DNA of 19,772 nucleotides. It comes from Acidimicrobiales bacterium. GTDB taxonomy: Bacteria; Actinomycetota; Acidimicrobiia; Acidimicrobiales; Poriferisodalaceae. Every line of letters begins with the position of its first letter. The stretch's first letter is position 1. Both the position numbers and the translations under genes were made by a program. Under the pieces are notes generated by a model, which had not been told where the DNA came from, made no database searches, and saw only the letters and a program-made list of their open reading frames with translations. Of the stretch, positions 8,165-15,865 are shown piece by piece. The stretch lies in contig JAGQSP010000070.1 in NCBI GenBank assembly GCA_020439485.1, forward strand, positions 1 through 19,772, given 5' to 3'.

Positions 8165-10042
8165 TCAGACCATCTGCAAAGTCGCACCGGTACGGAACAG
8201 CGTCGTGGCCAACCTCGCCAACGAGCCCCACTGGCCAGGGTCCCACTCGACACCCACATGGCTGACGCCGTCGACCGCTGTCGGGCGCGACCGTCGGATC
8301 GTCCCCTCCAACAGCGCCGGGCCGTCGGCGAGATCCAGAACCACGCTTGCACGACCTCCGACAGCGGCGATCTCGCCACGGACCAGCAGCGACGCTCCGG
8401 TCAACGACACGTCCAAGGTGCGTGCCCTCATGCCGTCCAGTGAAGCGTCGATCTGGGCCTCGGCCCGATGACCGGCCCGCCGTTCGCCGCCGAAGCTCGA
8501 CCGCCTGATTCGATCGATCGCCAGCACCACGACGAACAGGTTCATCAGTATCCACCCGACGCCCAGCAGCAGAAGACCCTGGCTTTCGACCGGCACCTCC
8601 ACGGCTCCACCCACAGCCAGGGTCGCGTACGCCCAGCCGATCAGGTCGAGGGTCAGCAGCGACCACAACATCGCAGGAACGGTGTGACGGGTTCGACCCG
8701 AGGCCGAGCGACCCTTGGGTGTAACTGCGAACTTCAGCCGCCGCGGCTTCAGGAACACGAGTGAGGACGAGAGGTTTGCCGGCATCTTCAATACCTCGAA
8801 CACCAGCGTGGGCAACAACCTCAAACGGCCTCGCCCCAGAACCTTCGAAAGCGAGAACTGCAGAAGGTGAAGGCCCATGACGATGGGAACCAAGACACCG
8901 ATGGGGGCATTCACCGGGGCAGCTCCGGTTGTTATCGCCACCACGGGCAAGATGTGCAGTGCCAGCGTTCGCCAGCTGTCGAACCACGACGACGCCGACG
9001 CCAGGTACATCATCCGCTGGCCGAAGGTGAGCCCGCGGGACAAGAGCGGGTTCTCGACGGCCAGCGACTGCATCGCGCCGGCTCCCCAACGCCAACGCTG
9101 GGTGTGGAACTCGGCATAGTTCCTGGCCGCGAGGCCTCGTGCCAACACCTCGTTGTGGTGCACCGTCTTCCACCCGGTGCGATGAAGACGCACCGTCGTG
9201 TGCATGTCCTCGGTGATGGTCGCAGTCGAGACGCCGCCGATCCACTCGATGGCCGCAGTTCTCAGCACCGCGTTGGTGCCCGTCCAGAATGCGGCATTGG
9301 CGCGGTTCTTGCCCGGCATGATCACACGGTGGAAGAACTGCTCCTCGTGGCGACCCTTCTTGCCCCAATGCAAGAACGAGTCTCCGTTGTAGAACTCTTG
9401 AGGAGTCTGCACCAACGCCACAGCCGGGTCGGCGAAGTAGCCGAGGGTGTTGCGCAGGAAGTTCCTCTCGGGCACGTGGTCGGCATCGAGCACGGCCACC
9501 AGGTCGGCATCGCACAGAGCCAGCGCGTGGTTCAGGTTGCCGGCCTTGGCGTGCTCGTTGGTCGGGCGGGTCACGTATCGGGCGCCCAAAGCCCGCGCCA
9601 TCTCCTCTACCTCGGGCCGCTTGCCGTCGTCCAACAACCAGGTTTCGTGGGTCGGCTCCAGCGCCAGCGCAGCCGCCAGGGTCGGCAACAACACCTCGGG
9701 CCCCTCGTCGTAGGTGGCGATGAACACGGCCACCCTGGCCGATGTCGAGGCCACCGGTGGGGCAGGCGGTGCGGAGTCCAGGTCCCACAGCTCGTAAACG
9801 GTCATGATCGAGCGCCCGACCAGGTGGGCTTCGGCCAAGAGCAGCGGCACCGACACCCACCAACTGCCCCAAGCGATGGTGAACCCGGCGCGCCAAGCCA
9901 AATAGGCCAGGCTGGAAGCGACGACGAGCAGCGAGAATACGCGGGCTGCCAACTTGGCCCGCGGCGACATGGGCGCGATCAACTCGCGCTGTTCGAGACC
10001 GGTGAGAGGATCGTCGTCCACCGGCCTTGACGACGTCAGCAT
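8165..10042 (-). CDS. Cellulose-synthase-like processive GT2 with PilZ domain
   Basis: A 625-residue membrane glycosyltransferase of the BcsA type. About two membrane helices (34-56, 62-80) precede a cytosolic GT2 domain with the full processive signature: DDG (138-140), DAD (186-188), TED (277-279) and QRWRW (315-319, Q-x-x-R-W). Four more helices follow (about 358-376, 379-398, 457-480, 488-510). Residues 520-610 form a PilZ domain with R-x-x-x-R (522-526) and D-x-S-x-x-G (544-549), the c-di-GMP-binding motifs. It probably polymerises and exports a beta-glycan when c-di-GMP is bound. ATG 10042 is the start I prefer; the frame stays open to 10438, but that extension has no recognisable domain and runs into the divergent gene. 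No BcsB or BcsZ homologue is visible next to it. Confidence 0.88.
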   Translation of the reverse strand: MLTSSRPVDDDPLTGLEQRELIAPMSPRAKLAARVFSLLVVASSLAYLAWRAGFTIAWGSWWVSVPLLLAEAHLVGRSIMTVYELWDLDSAPPAPPVASTSARVAVFIATYDEGPEVLLPTLAAALALEPTHETWLLDDGKRPEVEEMARALGARYVTRPTNEHAKAGNLNHALALCDADLVAVLDADHVPERNFLRNTLGYFADPAVALVQTPQEFYNGDSFLHWGKKGRHEEQFFHRVIMPGKNRANAAFWTGTNAVLRTAAIEWIGGVSTATITEDMHTTVRLHRTGWKTVHHNEVLARGLAARNYAEFHTQRWRWGAGAMQSLAVENPLLSRGLTFGQRMMYLASASSWFDSWRTLALHILPVVAITTGAAPVNAPIGVLVPIVMGLHLLQFSLSKVLGRGRLRLLPTLVFEVLKMPANLSSSLVFLKPRRLKFAVTPKGRSASGRTRHTVPAMLWSLLTLDLIGWAYATLAVGGAVEVPVESQGLLLLGVGWILMNLFVVVLAIDRIRRSSFGGERRAGHRAEAQIDASLDGMRARTLDVSLTGASLLVRGEIAAVGGRASVVLDLADGPALLEGTIRRSRPTAVDGVSHVGVEWDPGQWGSLARLATTLFRTGATLQMV

Positions 10043-10172
10043 GCAGATCCATCGGTCAGCGAACACCGGTTGTGAGACTGATCGGCACCTCCTGGCGGTG
10101 GCCGCGGCCGACCTGCTCATAGAAGGGGGCGACTGGCTCACAGAAGCTGGCGACAGTGCCGATGGACGATTG
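10043..10172. promoter_or_regulatory. Divergent promoter region between GT2-PilZ and GH26 genes
   Basis: A 130-bp gap between two outward-facing starts must hold promoters for both if my starts are right. I cannot pick clear -35/-10 pairs. Its distinctive content is a tandem 21-bp repeat at 10115-10156. The starts are not certain, since both reading frames remain open through the gap. Confidence 0.4.
10115..10156 (+). repeat. Two adjacent imperfect 21-bp direct repeats
   Basis: Units 10115-10135 and 10136-10156 match at 17 of 21 positions and abut exactly. Shared cores are GCTCA, AGAAG and GGCGAC. A 21-bp period equals two helical turns, so a regulator could bind both copies on the same DNA face. 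Location in a divergent promoter gap makes an operator plausible, but a chance duplication is equally possible. Confidence 0.5.
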
Positions 10173-11369
10173 ATGCTGTCGCACGATCTGGGGCGCTCGA
10201 CGCTCGCCTTCATAGTCGTGTTCTGCCTGGGCGTGGTCACCCTGGCCAGCGCGTCGCGTACCGACAGCTCGGCAGCGGCCCAGACCTCGGCCTCGACGCT
10301 GGTGCCTCGCCCGGCAGCCTCGACGACCGCGCCGGCGCCCCCCGACGCAACCCCGGAGGTCGCAGGCCCACCCACCACGAACATCCTCGTGCCCACCACA
10401 GGCCAAGGCCCAACGACCACCCAGTCGCCGCCGACCACCCAAGCTCCCGCCGATCCCTACGCATGGCTCGAATCGATACCCGCGCCCGGCCAGACGTTCA
10501 TCGGCGTGACCACCGAGACCGGCTCTCGGGCCGAGATCGAGGCTTTCGCTGCCGCCGCCGAGAAGGCTCCCGACGTGGTGATGATCTCGCGCGACTGGGC
10601 CGAGGCGTCGCCCGACATAGCGACCATCGAGCAGATCACTTCGTGGGGCTACATGCCACTGATCGCCTGGGAGCCATGGAACCATCGGGTCGAGTCGACG
10701 TTCGACCGTCGCCGCGGCGAGCAGCCCGAGTTCAAGCTCTCGACGATCATCGACGGCGAACACGACGATCTGATCGATGCGTGGGCCACCGAGCTGGCCG
10801 CATGGGGTCGACCGGTCGCCATCCGCTTCGCACACGAGATGAACGGCTTCTGGTACCCGTGGTCAGAGTCGGTCAACGGCAACGCCACCGGAGAGTTCGT
10901 AGCTGCCTGGCGTCACGTACACACACGGTTCGCCCAGGCCGGCGCCGACAACGTCATCTGGATATGGAGCCCGAACCCCACCGACCCTTCCCTAACCCCC
11001 ATCGGTGGCCTGTACCCGGGCGACGACTACGTCGACTGGGTCGGTGTCGTGGGATATCTGGGCAACGGAATCGATCCGCGGGTCTATGTGCCGACCTTCG
11101 ACCAGCTCTTCGGGCCGACCATCGACGAGGTCCGCGAGCTGACCGACAAGCCGCTGGTGCTGACCGAACTGGGCGCCACCGAACAGGGCGGAAAAAAGGC
11201 GCTGTGGCTGACACACGTACTGGAGACCGCGGCCCAACGTGACGACATCGTCGGGTTCATCTGGTTCGAGGTCGACAAGGAGACTGACTGGCGCATCGTG
11301 TCTTCGCCCGAGGCTCGGTCGGCGTTCGCCGAGGTGGTCGCACGCCCCGAGTTCGGCATCAGCCGCTGA
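10173..11369 (+). CDS. Secreted GH26-type glycoside hydrolase
   Basis: A 398-residue exported enzyme. Residues 1-28 look like a signal peptide or anchor (basic start, then TLAFIVVFCLGVVTLASA). Residues about 30-94 are a Pro/Thr/Ser/Ala linker, and the (beta/alpha)8 domain begins near 98. GH26 features are WEPWNH (166-171), IRFAHEMNGFWYPW (217-230) with E222 as probable acid/base, WIWSPNP (263-269), and LVLTELGATE (328-337) with E332 as probable nucleophile. GH26 includes beta-mannanases and beta-1,3/1,4-glucanases; which one this is cannot be told. Facing a processive beta-glycan synthase, it may trim or release that polymer. ATG 10173 is chosen for the signal peptide. The 3' end overlaps the opposing gene by 11 bp. 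Confidence 0.82.
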   Translation: MLSHDLGRSTLAFIVVFCLGVVTLASASRTDSSAAAQTSASTLVPRPAASTTAPAPPDATPEVAGPPTTNILVPTTGQGPTTTQSPPTTQAPADPYAWLESIPAPGQTFIGVTTETGSRAEIEAFAAAAEKAPDVVMISRDWAEASPDIATIEQITSWGYMPLIAWEPWNHRVESTFDRRRGEQPEFKLSTIIDGEHDDLIDAWATELAAWGRPVAIRFAHEMNGFWYPWSESVNGNATGEFVAAWRHVHTRFAQAGADNVIWIWSPNPTDPSLTPIGGLYPGDDYVDWVGVVGYLGNGIDPRVYVPTFDQLFGPTIDEVRELTDKPLVLTELGATEQGGKKALWLTHVLETAAQRDDIVGFIWFEVDKETDWRIVSSPEARSAFAEVVARPEFGISR

Positions 11370-12282
11370 CGCTGCCCCCGGCAGGTGCAACAGCGTTGCG
11401 GATGGCGTTAGACACTGCAACGGCCGCCATCTCGGCGACCAGATCGGCCGACGCCGCCACCGGCCCGGTGTTCAGCAAGAACAAAGCGTCGCCGTCGGCA
11501 TCGGTGTGAGACGGGCGCACGGCGCGGGCGATGCCGTGGTGGGCCAGGTCGATGGCCCGGGCTGCCTCGGGCTTGGTCAAGGCGGCATTGGTGACCACAC
11601 ATCCGATGGTGGTGTTGGCCCGCCCCTCGGCGGCCTCTCCCCACGCCGCGACCTGTTCCAGTGTTGCGTACGGGTAGCGGGGCCGCTCGGGAGGTGCGGT
11701 CGATCCGGCCAACATTCGCCCGGTTGGGTCGACGACATCTCCGAACGCATTTACGGCGACGATCGCACCGACGGTGAGCTCTCCGTGGGTTTGGACGTCC
11801 CACCCCTGGCCACCCGGGACAGCGAATGATCTTCCGGCGTGTTTTCCCACGGTGCATCCCCGTCCGACGCCGACACGGCCCATGGCAGGATCGGCCGAGG
11901 TAGCGGCGAGGCAAGCGGCTAAGCCGGCCTGGGGGCCGGGTCTGGCATGGTCGGGTCCGCCGATGTCGAACACAACGGCAGCTCCGACCACCGGAACGAC
12001 CGCGCCCTTGAGGTCGAGGCCTCTGCCATTGTCGGCACACCACTGGGTCACGCCGTCGGCCGCCGCCAGTCCGAAAACCGAAGAGCCGCACAACACGACA
12101 GCGTGGCACTCCCGGCCAGACGCGAACGGCCCCAGCGCCGCTATTTCGCGGGTTCCTGGTGCGCCACCTCTGACCGAGGCGACACCTTGTGTGTGCGGTG
12201 GCGGCAAGACCACCGTCACCCCTGTGGCTCGAGCGTCGTCGGTCCAGCAGCCCACCAAAACCGAATCGAGTCCAAGAGCCAC
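11359..12282 (-). CDS. P1 family (DmpA-type) peptidase, S58
   Basis: A 307-residue N-terminal-nucleophile hydrolase of the L-aminopeptidase/D-esterase group. GVASVRGGAPGTRE (33-46) is the conserved amino-end motif, LCGSSVFGL (64-72) follows, and RANTTIGCVVTNAALTK (221-237) is the self-cleavage region. In this family the chain is cut in such a segment, here most likely between N223 and T224, freeing the nucleophile of the small subunit. The natural substrate is unknown. It lies 26 bases downstream of fpg on the same strand and is probably co-transcribed. The GTG start at 12282 has no clear Shine-Dalgarno, so the start is less certain. The stop overlaps the GH26 gene tail to tail. Confidence 0.88.
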   Translation of the reverse strand: MALGLDSVLVGCWTDDARATGVTVVLPPPHTQGVASVRGGAPGTREIAALGPFASGRECHAVVLCGSSVFGLAAADGVTQWCADNGRGLDLKGAVVPVVGAAVVFDIGGPDHARPGPQAGLAACLAATSADPAMGRVGVGRGCTVGKHAGRSFAVPGGQGWDVQTHGELTVGAIVAVNAFGDVVDPTGRMLAGSTAPPERPRYPYATLEQVAAWGEAAEGRANTTIGCVVTNAALTKPEAARAIDLAHHGIARAVRPSHTDADGDALFLLNTGPVAASADLVAEMAAVAVSNAIRNAVAPAGGSVSG

Positions 12283-12308
12283 GAGTGCAGGCTATTCGAT
12301 GGAGCCGA

Positions 12309-13112
12309 TCATCTCGACGGCTGACACGCACGGCACCACGTGGTGGTTCGGCCGTCGTAGACCTTCGACGCCAGAGGGGCGCCACAGCGGGGACAGGGCT
12401 CGCCGGCTCGGCCGTAACAGTTCAGCTGATGCTGATTCGAGCCGGTCTGGCCGGTGACGGTGCGATAGTCGCGAAGCGTGGTTCCCCCATTGGCGATGCC
12501 AGAGGCCAGAACCTGCCTGATGGCGTCCAGCAGCCGCTCGGCCTCGGCGCGTGTGACCTTGCGGCTAGCGGGATTGACCCTTGCAAGCCAGCACGCTTCG
12601 TCGGCGTAGATGTTGCCGACCCCGGCTATGGCTCGCTGGCTCAGCAGCCTGGTCTTCAGCCGCTGCTTGGAACGGCGTAGCGATCGCCAGAAAGTAGTGG
12701 CATCCAGCTCGGGATCGAACGGCTCTGGGCCCAACGCAGCCAGGGTGGCCATCGACTCGTAGCAGCCTTCGTCGACCACTGCTATACGCCCGAACTGCCG
12801 AACGTCGGTAAACGTCAGCCACGTTCCGTTGTCGAGCTCCCAAGCAGCCCTTTCGTGTGGGCCGCGAGGAGGGTCGCTGGCGAAGGCCAGCACGCCGGTC
12901 ATACCCAGGTGGATGACCAGTTCGCGACCGTCGAGCAGCCCGACGATCAGGTACTTGCCGCGCCTGGCGACCGACTCGATCTGGGCCCCGACGGCGTCGG
13001 GAGCCGACGTGAACTTGCGATTGGTCGTACACCTGGCACCAACGATGGTGCGTCCGACGAGGCCCGGTTCGAGGCCCCGCCTGACCGTTTCTACTTCTGG
13101 CAGCTCGGGCAT
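12309..13112 (-). CDS. mutM: Formamidopyrimidine-DNA glycosylase
   Basis: A 267-residue base-excision repair enzyme (Fpg) that removes 8-oxoguanine and formamidopyrimidines and cuts the resulting abasic site. Diagnostic features are MPELPEVE at the start (Pro2 is the Schiff-base nucleophile, Glu3 general acid), RRGKYL with K53, HLGMTG (68-73), the H2TH segment around AIAGVGNIYADE (161-172), and a C-terminal zinc finger with C240, C243, C260 and C263. Length is typical. The frame is open far upstream (to 13427), but the catalytic N-terminal proline fixes the start at 13112. It is divergent from the RNB ribonuclease gene across 72 bases. Confidence 0.95.
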   Translation of the reverse strand: MPELPEVETVRRGLEPGLVGRTIVGARCTTNRKFTSAPDAVGAQIESVARRGKYLIVGLLDGRELVIHLGMTGVLAFASDPPRGPHERAAWELDNGTWLTFTDVRQFGRIAVVDEGCYESMATLAALGPEPFDPELDATTFWRSLRRSKQRLKTRLLSQRAIAGVGNIYADEACWLARVNPASRKVTRAEAERLLDAIRQVLASGIANGGTTLRDYRTVTGQTGSNQHQLNCYGRAGEPCPRCGAPLASKVYDGRTTTWCRACQPSR

Positions 13113-13170
13113 CGCGCCGCAGCGTATCCAGCCAATCGTCGGCTCTGCGACGAAGCCCGCCACCCACCGA

Positions 13171-13176
13171 TAACTT
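13171..13176 (+). promoter_or_regulatory. Possible -10 element of a leaderless promoter
   Basis: TAACTT at 13171-13176 fits the actinobacterial TAnnnT pattern and lies 8 bases before the ATG at 13185. Transcription could therefore start at or next to the initiation codon, in line with the lack of a good Shine-Dalgarno. No clear -35 is seen. Confidence 0.25.
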
Positions 13177-13184
13177 CGAAGACC

Positions 13185-14648
13185 ATGCGCAAGCCGCCTC
13201 CGAGACTCGACCGGCGATCTGTCCTGGAAGCAGGGTTCGACGAGCTTCGGACCGAGCTCGAGATCTCCGAGGAGTTTGCCCCCGAGGTGCTGGCCGCGGC
13301 ACGAGAGGCGGCGTCGAAGCCTCCCCAAGGCGTGCCCAGGGCGGGCGCCCCGACGATCGATCTGACACGTATCCCCTTCGTCACCATCGATCCGCCCACG
13401 TCGCGCGATCTCGACCAGGCGGTTCACATCGAGCCCGACGGCAACGGGTACCTGGTCCGCTACGCAATCGCCGATCCCACCACGTTCGTGGCCCCCGGAT
13501 CACCTGTGGATCTGGAGGCCCATCGCCGCGGCCTCACCATGTACGCACCCGACCGGCGAACACCCCTGTACCCACCCGACATCGGCGAGGGCGCAGCCAG
13601 CCTCCTGCCCGGAGTCGATCGTCCGTCGGTGGTGTGGCAGATGAAGCTCGACACACAGGGCGAGCTGCTGTCGACCGAGGTGTTCAGGGCCACTGTGCGC
13701 AGTCGCGAGAAGCTGTCGTACGCCCAGGCCCAGAAACACATCGACGAGGCGACGGGCTGGCCGACGTTGGCGCTGCTACGTGAGGTGGGCCTCAGGCGCC
13801 AGGAGATCGAGCGGTCGCGGGGCGGGGTGTCGTTGAAGCTGCCCTCACAAGAGGTCGAGCTGATCGACGGCCGCTACCACCTGATCTACGACAACTCGTT
13901 GCCCGTCGAAGAGTGGAATGCCCAGGTATCGCTGCTGGCCGGCATGGCCGCGGCGGGTCTGATGCTCGATGCCGGTGTGGGGCTGTTGAGAACGTTGCCC
14001 ACTCCCGAGCGCCAGGTCTTGCAGCAGATTCGTCTGGCCGGGTTGACGTTGGGTGTCGATTGGCCGCCTGATGTGACCTATGCACAACGCGTCAGTTCGC
14101 TGTCGCCCGACAATCCCAAACACCTCGCACTGCTGAACCAGGCGGTTCGGGCCCTGCGCGGCGCGGACTATGTGGCCTTCGACGGCACCGTGCCGGCCGA
14201 GGCTACGCACTGGGCGATCTCGGCCCACTACAGCCACGTGACGGCACCGCTGCGACGGCTCTGCGATCGCTACACCAACGAGATCGCCCTGGCGATCTGT
14301 GCCAACGACCGGCCGCCCGAATGGGCCGTCGAAGCACTTTCGGATCTACCCGAGACGATGCGTGGAGCCCGCCGCCGCGAGGCACGCCTGGACCGTGCTT
14401 GCGTCGACTATGTCGAAGCGGTGCTGCTGGAGCCACGCGTCGGTGAGGTGTTCGGGGCCACCGTGACCTCGAGACGGGGCGATCGTCGGTCGACCATCCA
14501 GATAGTCGAGCCGGCGGTGGAGGCCATGATCTCAGTGGGGCTCGAGCCCGCCAGCCGGGTCAAAGTGAGGCTGACCGACGCCGTCCCCGCCAAACGGTCG
14601 GTGCACTTCGAGTTGGTCGACGCGCTAGATCAAACCGCAGGGCCGTAG
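13185..14648 (+). CDS. RNB-domain ribonuclease (RNase II/R superfamily), short form
   Basis: A 487-residue 3'-5' exoribonuclease of the RNB family. The metal site is FVTIDPPTSRDLDQAVH (65-81): D69, D75 and D77 align with the first three catalytic aspartates of RNase II, and the fourth position is Q78. A further family stretch is RRGLTMYAPDRRTPLYPP (114-131), and HYSHVTAPLRR with the following RYTN corresponds to the conserved C-terminal RNB motif. There is no room for a C-terminal S1 domain as in RNase II/R, and the N-terminal part is short, so RNA binding must differ. ATG 13185 is chosen because the frame upstream lies antisense to fpg. The 3' end overlaps the opposing nuclease gene by 19 bp. 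Confidence 0.87.
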   Translation: MRKPPPRLDRRSVLEAGFDELRTELEISEEFAPEVLAAAREAASKPPQGVPRAGAPTIDLTRIPFVTIDPPTSRDLDQAVHIEPDGNGYLVRYAIADPTTFVAPGSPVDLEAHRRGLTMYAPDRRTPLYPPDIGEGAASLLPGVDRPSVVWQMKLDTQGELLSTEVFRATVRSREKLSYAQAQKHIDEATGWPTLALLREVGLRRQEIERSRGGVSLKLPSQEVELIDGRYHLIYDNSLPVEEWNAQVSLLAGMAAAGLMLDAGVGLLRTLPTPERQVLQQIRLAGLTLGVDWPPDVTYAQRVSSLSPDNPKHLALLNQAVRALRGADYVAFDGTVPAEATHWAISAHYSHVTAPLRRLCDRYTNEIALAICANDRPPEWAVEALSDLPETMRGARRREARLDRACVDYVEAVLLEPRVGEVFGATVTSRRGDRRSTIQIVEPAVEAMISVGLEPASRVKVRLTDAVPAKRSVHFELVDALDQTAGP

Positions 14649-15571
14649 CGCCTCTCGAGCTCGACCCGCCCCTCGGCACAGTGCTGGGTGTAGGGGCACC
14701 ACCCGCACAGCGGCCCGGTGCGGGGCGGATAGTCACCACGGTCGAGTGCGTCGTTGATGCGAACCCAGGTCGACCCGATGGACGACACGGCGGCGTCGAG
14801 CGATTCATCGGTTACCTCGGCTTCGATGCTGCGCGAGCCCAGATAAAGAAGGCGTGCGGTGTCGGGCCGTTCGCCGGTGGCGTCGAGGGCTGCCGCGTAC
14901 AGCTGAACCTGATGAAGCCGGTCGGCCTCGAAGCGAGCGGCCGGAGCGCGCCCGGTCTTGTAATCGGTGACCACCAGCTTGCCGTCACGGCGCTCGACGC
15001 GGTCGACCACACCCACGAACGGCACATCGCCCAGTTCGCACTCGATGCGCTGTTCGCGCTCGACAACGTCGACGCTCTCGGGGCGCTCCATGGCGAAGTA
15101 CGCCTCGATGAGGCGCCATGCGTCCCAGCGAAGCCTTCGGCCCTCGTCGACCTCGAGGCCCAGGTCGATGTAGGCGGGGTCGGCCTCGATCTCTGGCCAC
15201 ACGAGGCCCGCTATCTTGCGCGCCGACGCGACAGACCGTTCGGCCACATCTCGGGCCAACAGCTCTTCGAGCACCCGATGGACGAAGGTACCGACCAGTG
15301 CCTTGTCGCCAGGCGGATCGGGCAGGCGGTCGATGTAGCGGAACTTCCAGCGGCGGGCGCACTGTTCGAACGTCGAGGCGGACGAGGGCGACAGGTACGG
15401 CGGCGGGCCCGAAGGCCGGGCATCGAGACCGTCATCGCCAACATCGGGCGAATCCGGATCGGCAGGATCGGTGACGACCCGAAGGGCTCGCTCGACGACG
15501 GGCTCGGGGCTGATCGGTCTGACGGCTGGCGAGCTCACCCTGCCAGTGTGGCCCAACGGTGGGACAGCCAC
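14630..15571 (-). CDS. RecB-type PD-(D/E)XK nuclease with likely Fe-S cluster
   Basis: A stand-alone nuclease of up to 313 residues. SPSSASTFEQCARRWKFRY (61-79) is the usual N-terminal motif, H98 lies in GTFVHRVLE, and GVVDRVE (187-193) with VTDYKTG (201-207) gives D190, D203 and K205 of the PD-(D/E)XK core. Q224 falls in the QxxxY motif. C71 together with C289, C292 and C298 (LCGWCPYTQHC) forms the C-x(n)-C-x2-C-x5-C set that holds a 4Fe-4S cluster in AddB and Cas4-like nucleases. No helicase is adjacent. The first ~55 residues look disordered, so GTG 15538 is a reasonable alternative to GTG 15571. It lies 18 bases after the small membrane-protein gene and is probably co-transcribed with mshC. 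Confidence 0.86.
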   Translation of the reverse strand: MAVPPLGHTGRVSSPAVRPISPEPVVERALRVVTDPADPDSPDVGDDGLDARPSGPPPYLSPSSASTFEQCARRWKFRYIDRLPDPPGDKALVGTFVHRVLEELLARDVAERSVASARKIAGLVWPEIEADPAYIDLGLEVDEGRRLRWDAWRLIEAYFAMERPESVDVVEREQRIECELGDVPFVGVVDRVERRDGKLVVTDYKTGRAPAARFEADRLHQVQLYAAALDATGERPDTARLLYLGSRSIEAEVTDESLDAAVSSIGSTWVRINDALDRGDYPPRTGPLCGWCPYTQHCAEGRVELERRYGPAV

Positions 15572-15589
15572 TGCGCAATGCCCGCCGAC

Positions 15590-15796
15590 TCAGCCGTTTC
15601 GGGCCTCGAGGAACTCGACGACACGCCTGATGACGAGGAACCCGGCGATGGCTCCGATGAAGCCGGCCCCCAGCGCCAGAGGCACGACGTTGGAGTCGAG
15701 GGGGGCGGCAAGCCGGGGCACGGTGGTGCGCGCCGGGCCTGGGACGTCGTCTGGGTCGTCGGACCATTTGGACTTCGACGCAGAGTTGTCGTTCAC
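15590..15796 (-). CDS. Small single-pass membrane protein, function unknown
   Basis: A 68-residue protein with a hydrophilic, acidic/proline-rich N-terminal half and one hydrophobic helix near residues 38-56 (VPLALGAGFIGAIAGFLVI), followed by a short charged end (RRVVEFLEARNG). I do not recognise the family. It sits between mshC (69 bases upstream) and the nuclease (18 bases downstream), all on the minus strand, and fills a gap that would otherwise be unusually long here. The GTG start lacks a clear Shine-Dalgarno. Confidence 0.6.
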   Translation of the reverse strand: MNDNSASKSKWSDDPDDVPGPARTTVPRLAAPLDSNVVPLALGAGFIGAIAGFLVIRRVVEFLEARNG

Positions 15797-15865
15797 CCGC
15801 TGAAATCTACAGGGCGCCGGGTCCGCTCGGGCGGGTTGGGGCTGGTGGACGAGCTGGGTCTGGGG

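Noticed and set aside
8867..10030. A 387-codon plus-strand frame antisense to the GT2-PilZ gene
   Set aside because: The opposite strand encodes all GT2 catalytic motifs. This frame is His/Gln/Arg-rich shadow sequence.
10043..10438. N-terminal extension of the GT2-PilZ gene up to 10438
   Set aside because: The extra 132 residues have no domain and would cover the signal peptide and linker region of the divergent GH26 gene. The hydrophobic helices begin only after ATG 10042.
13113..13427. Upstream extension of the fpg frame
   Set aside because: Fpg needs proline as residue 2 after Met removal, and MPELPEVE occurs at 13112. The extension also runs antisense into the RNB gene.
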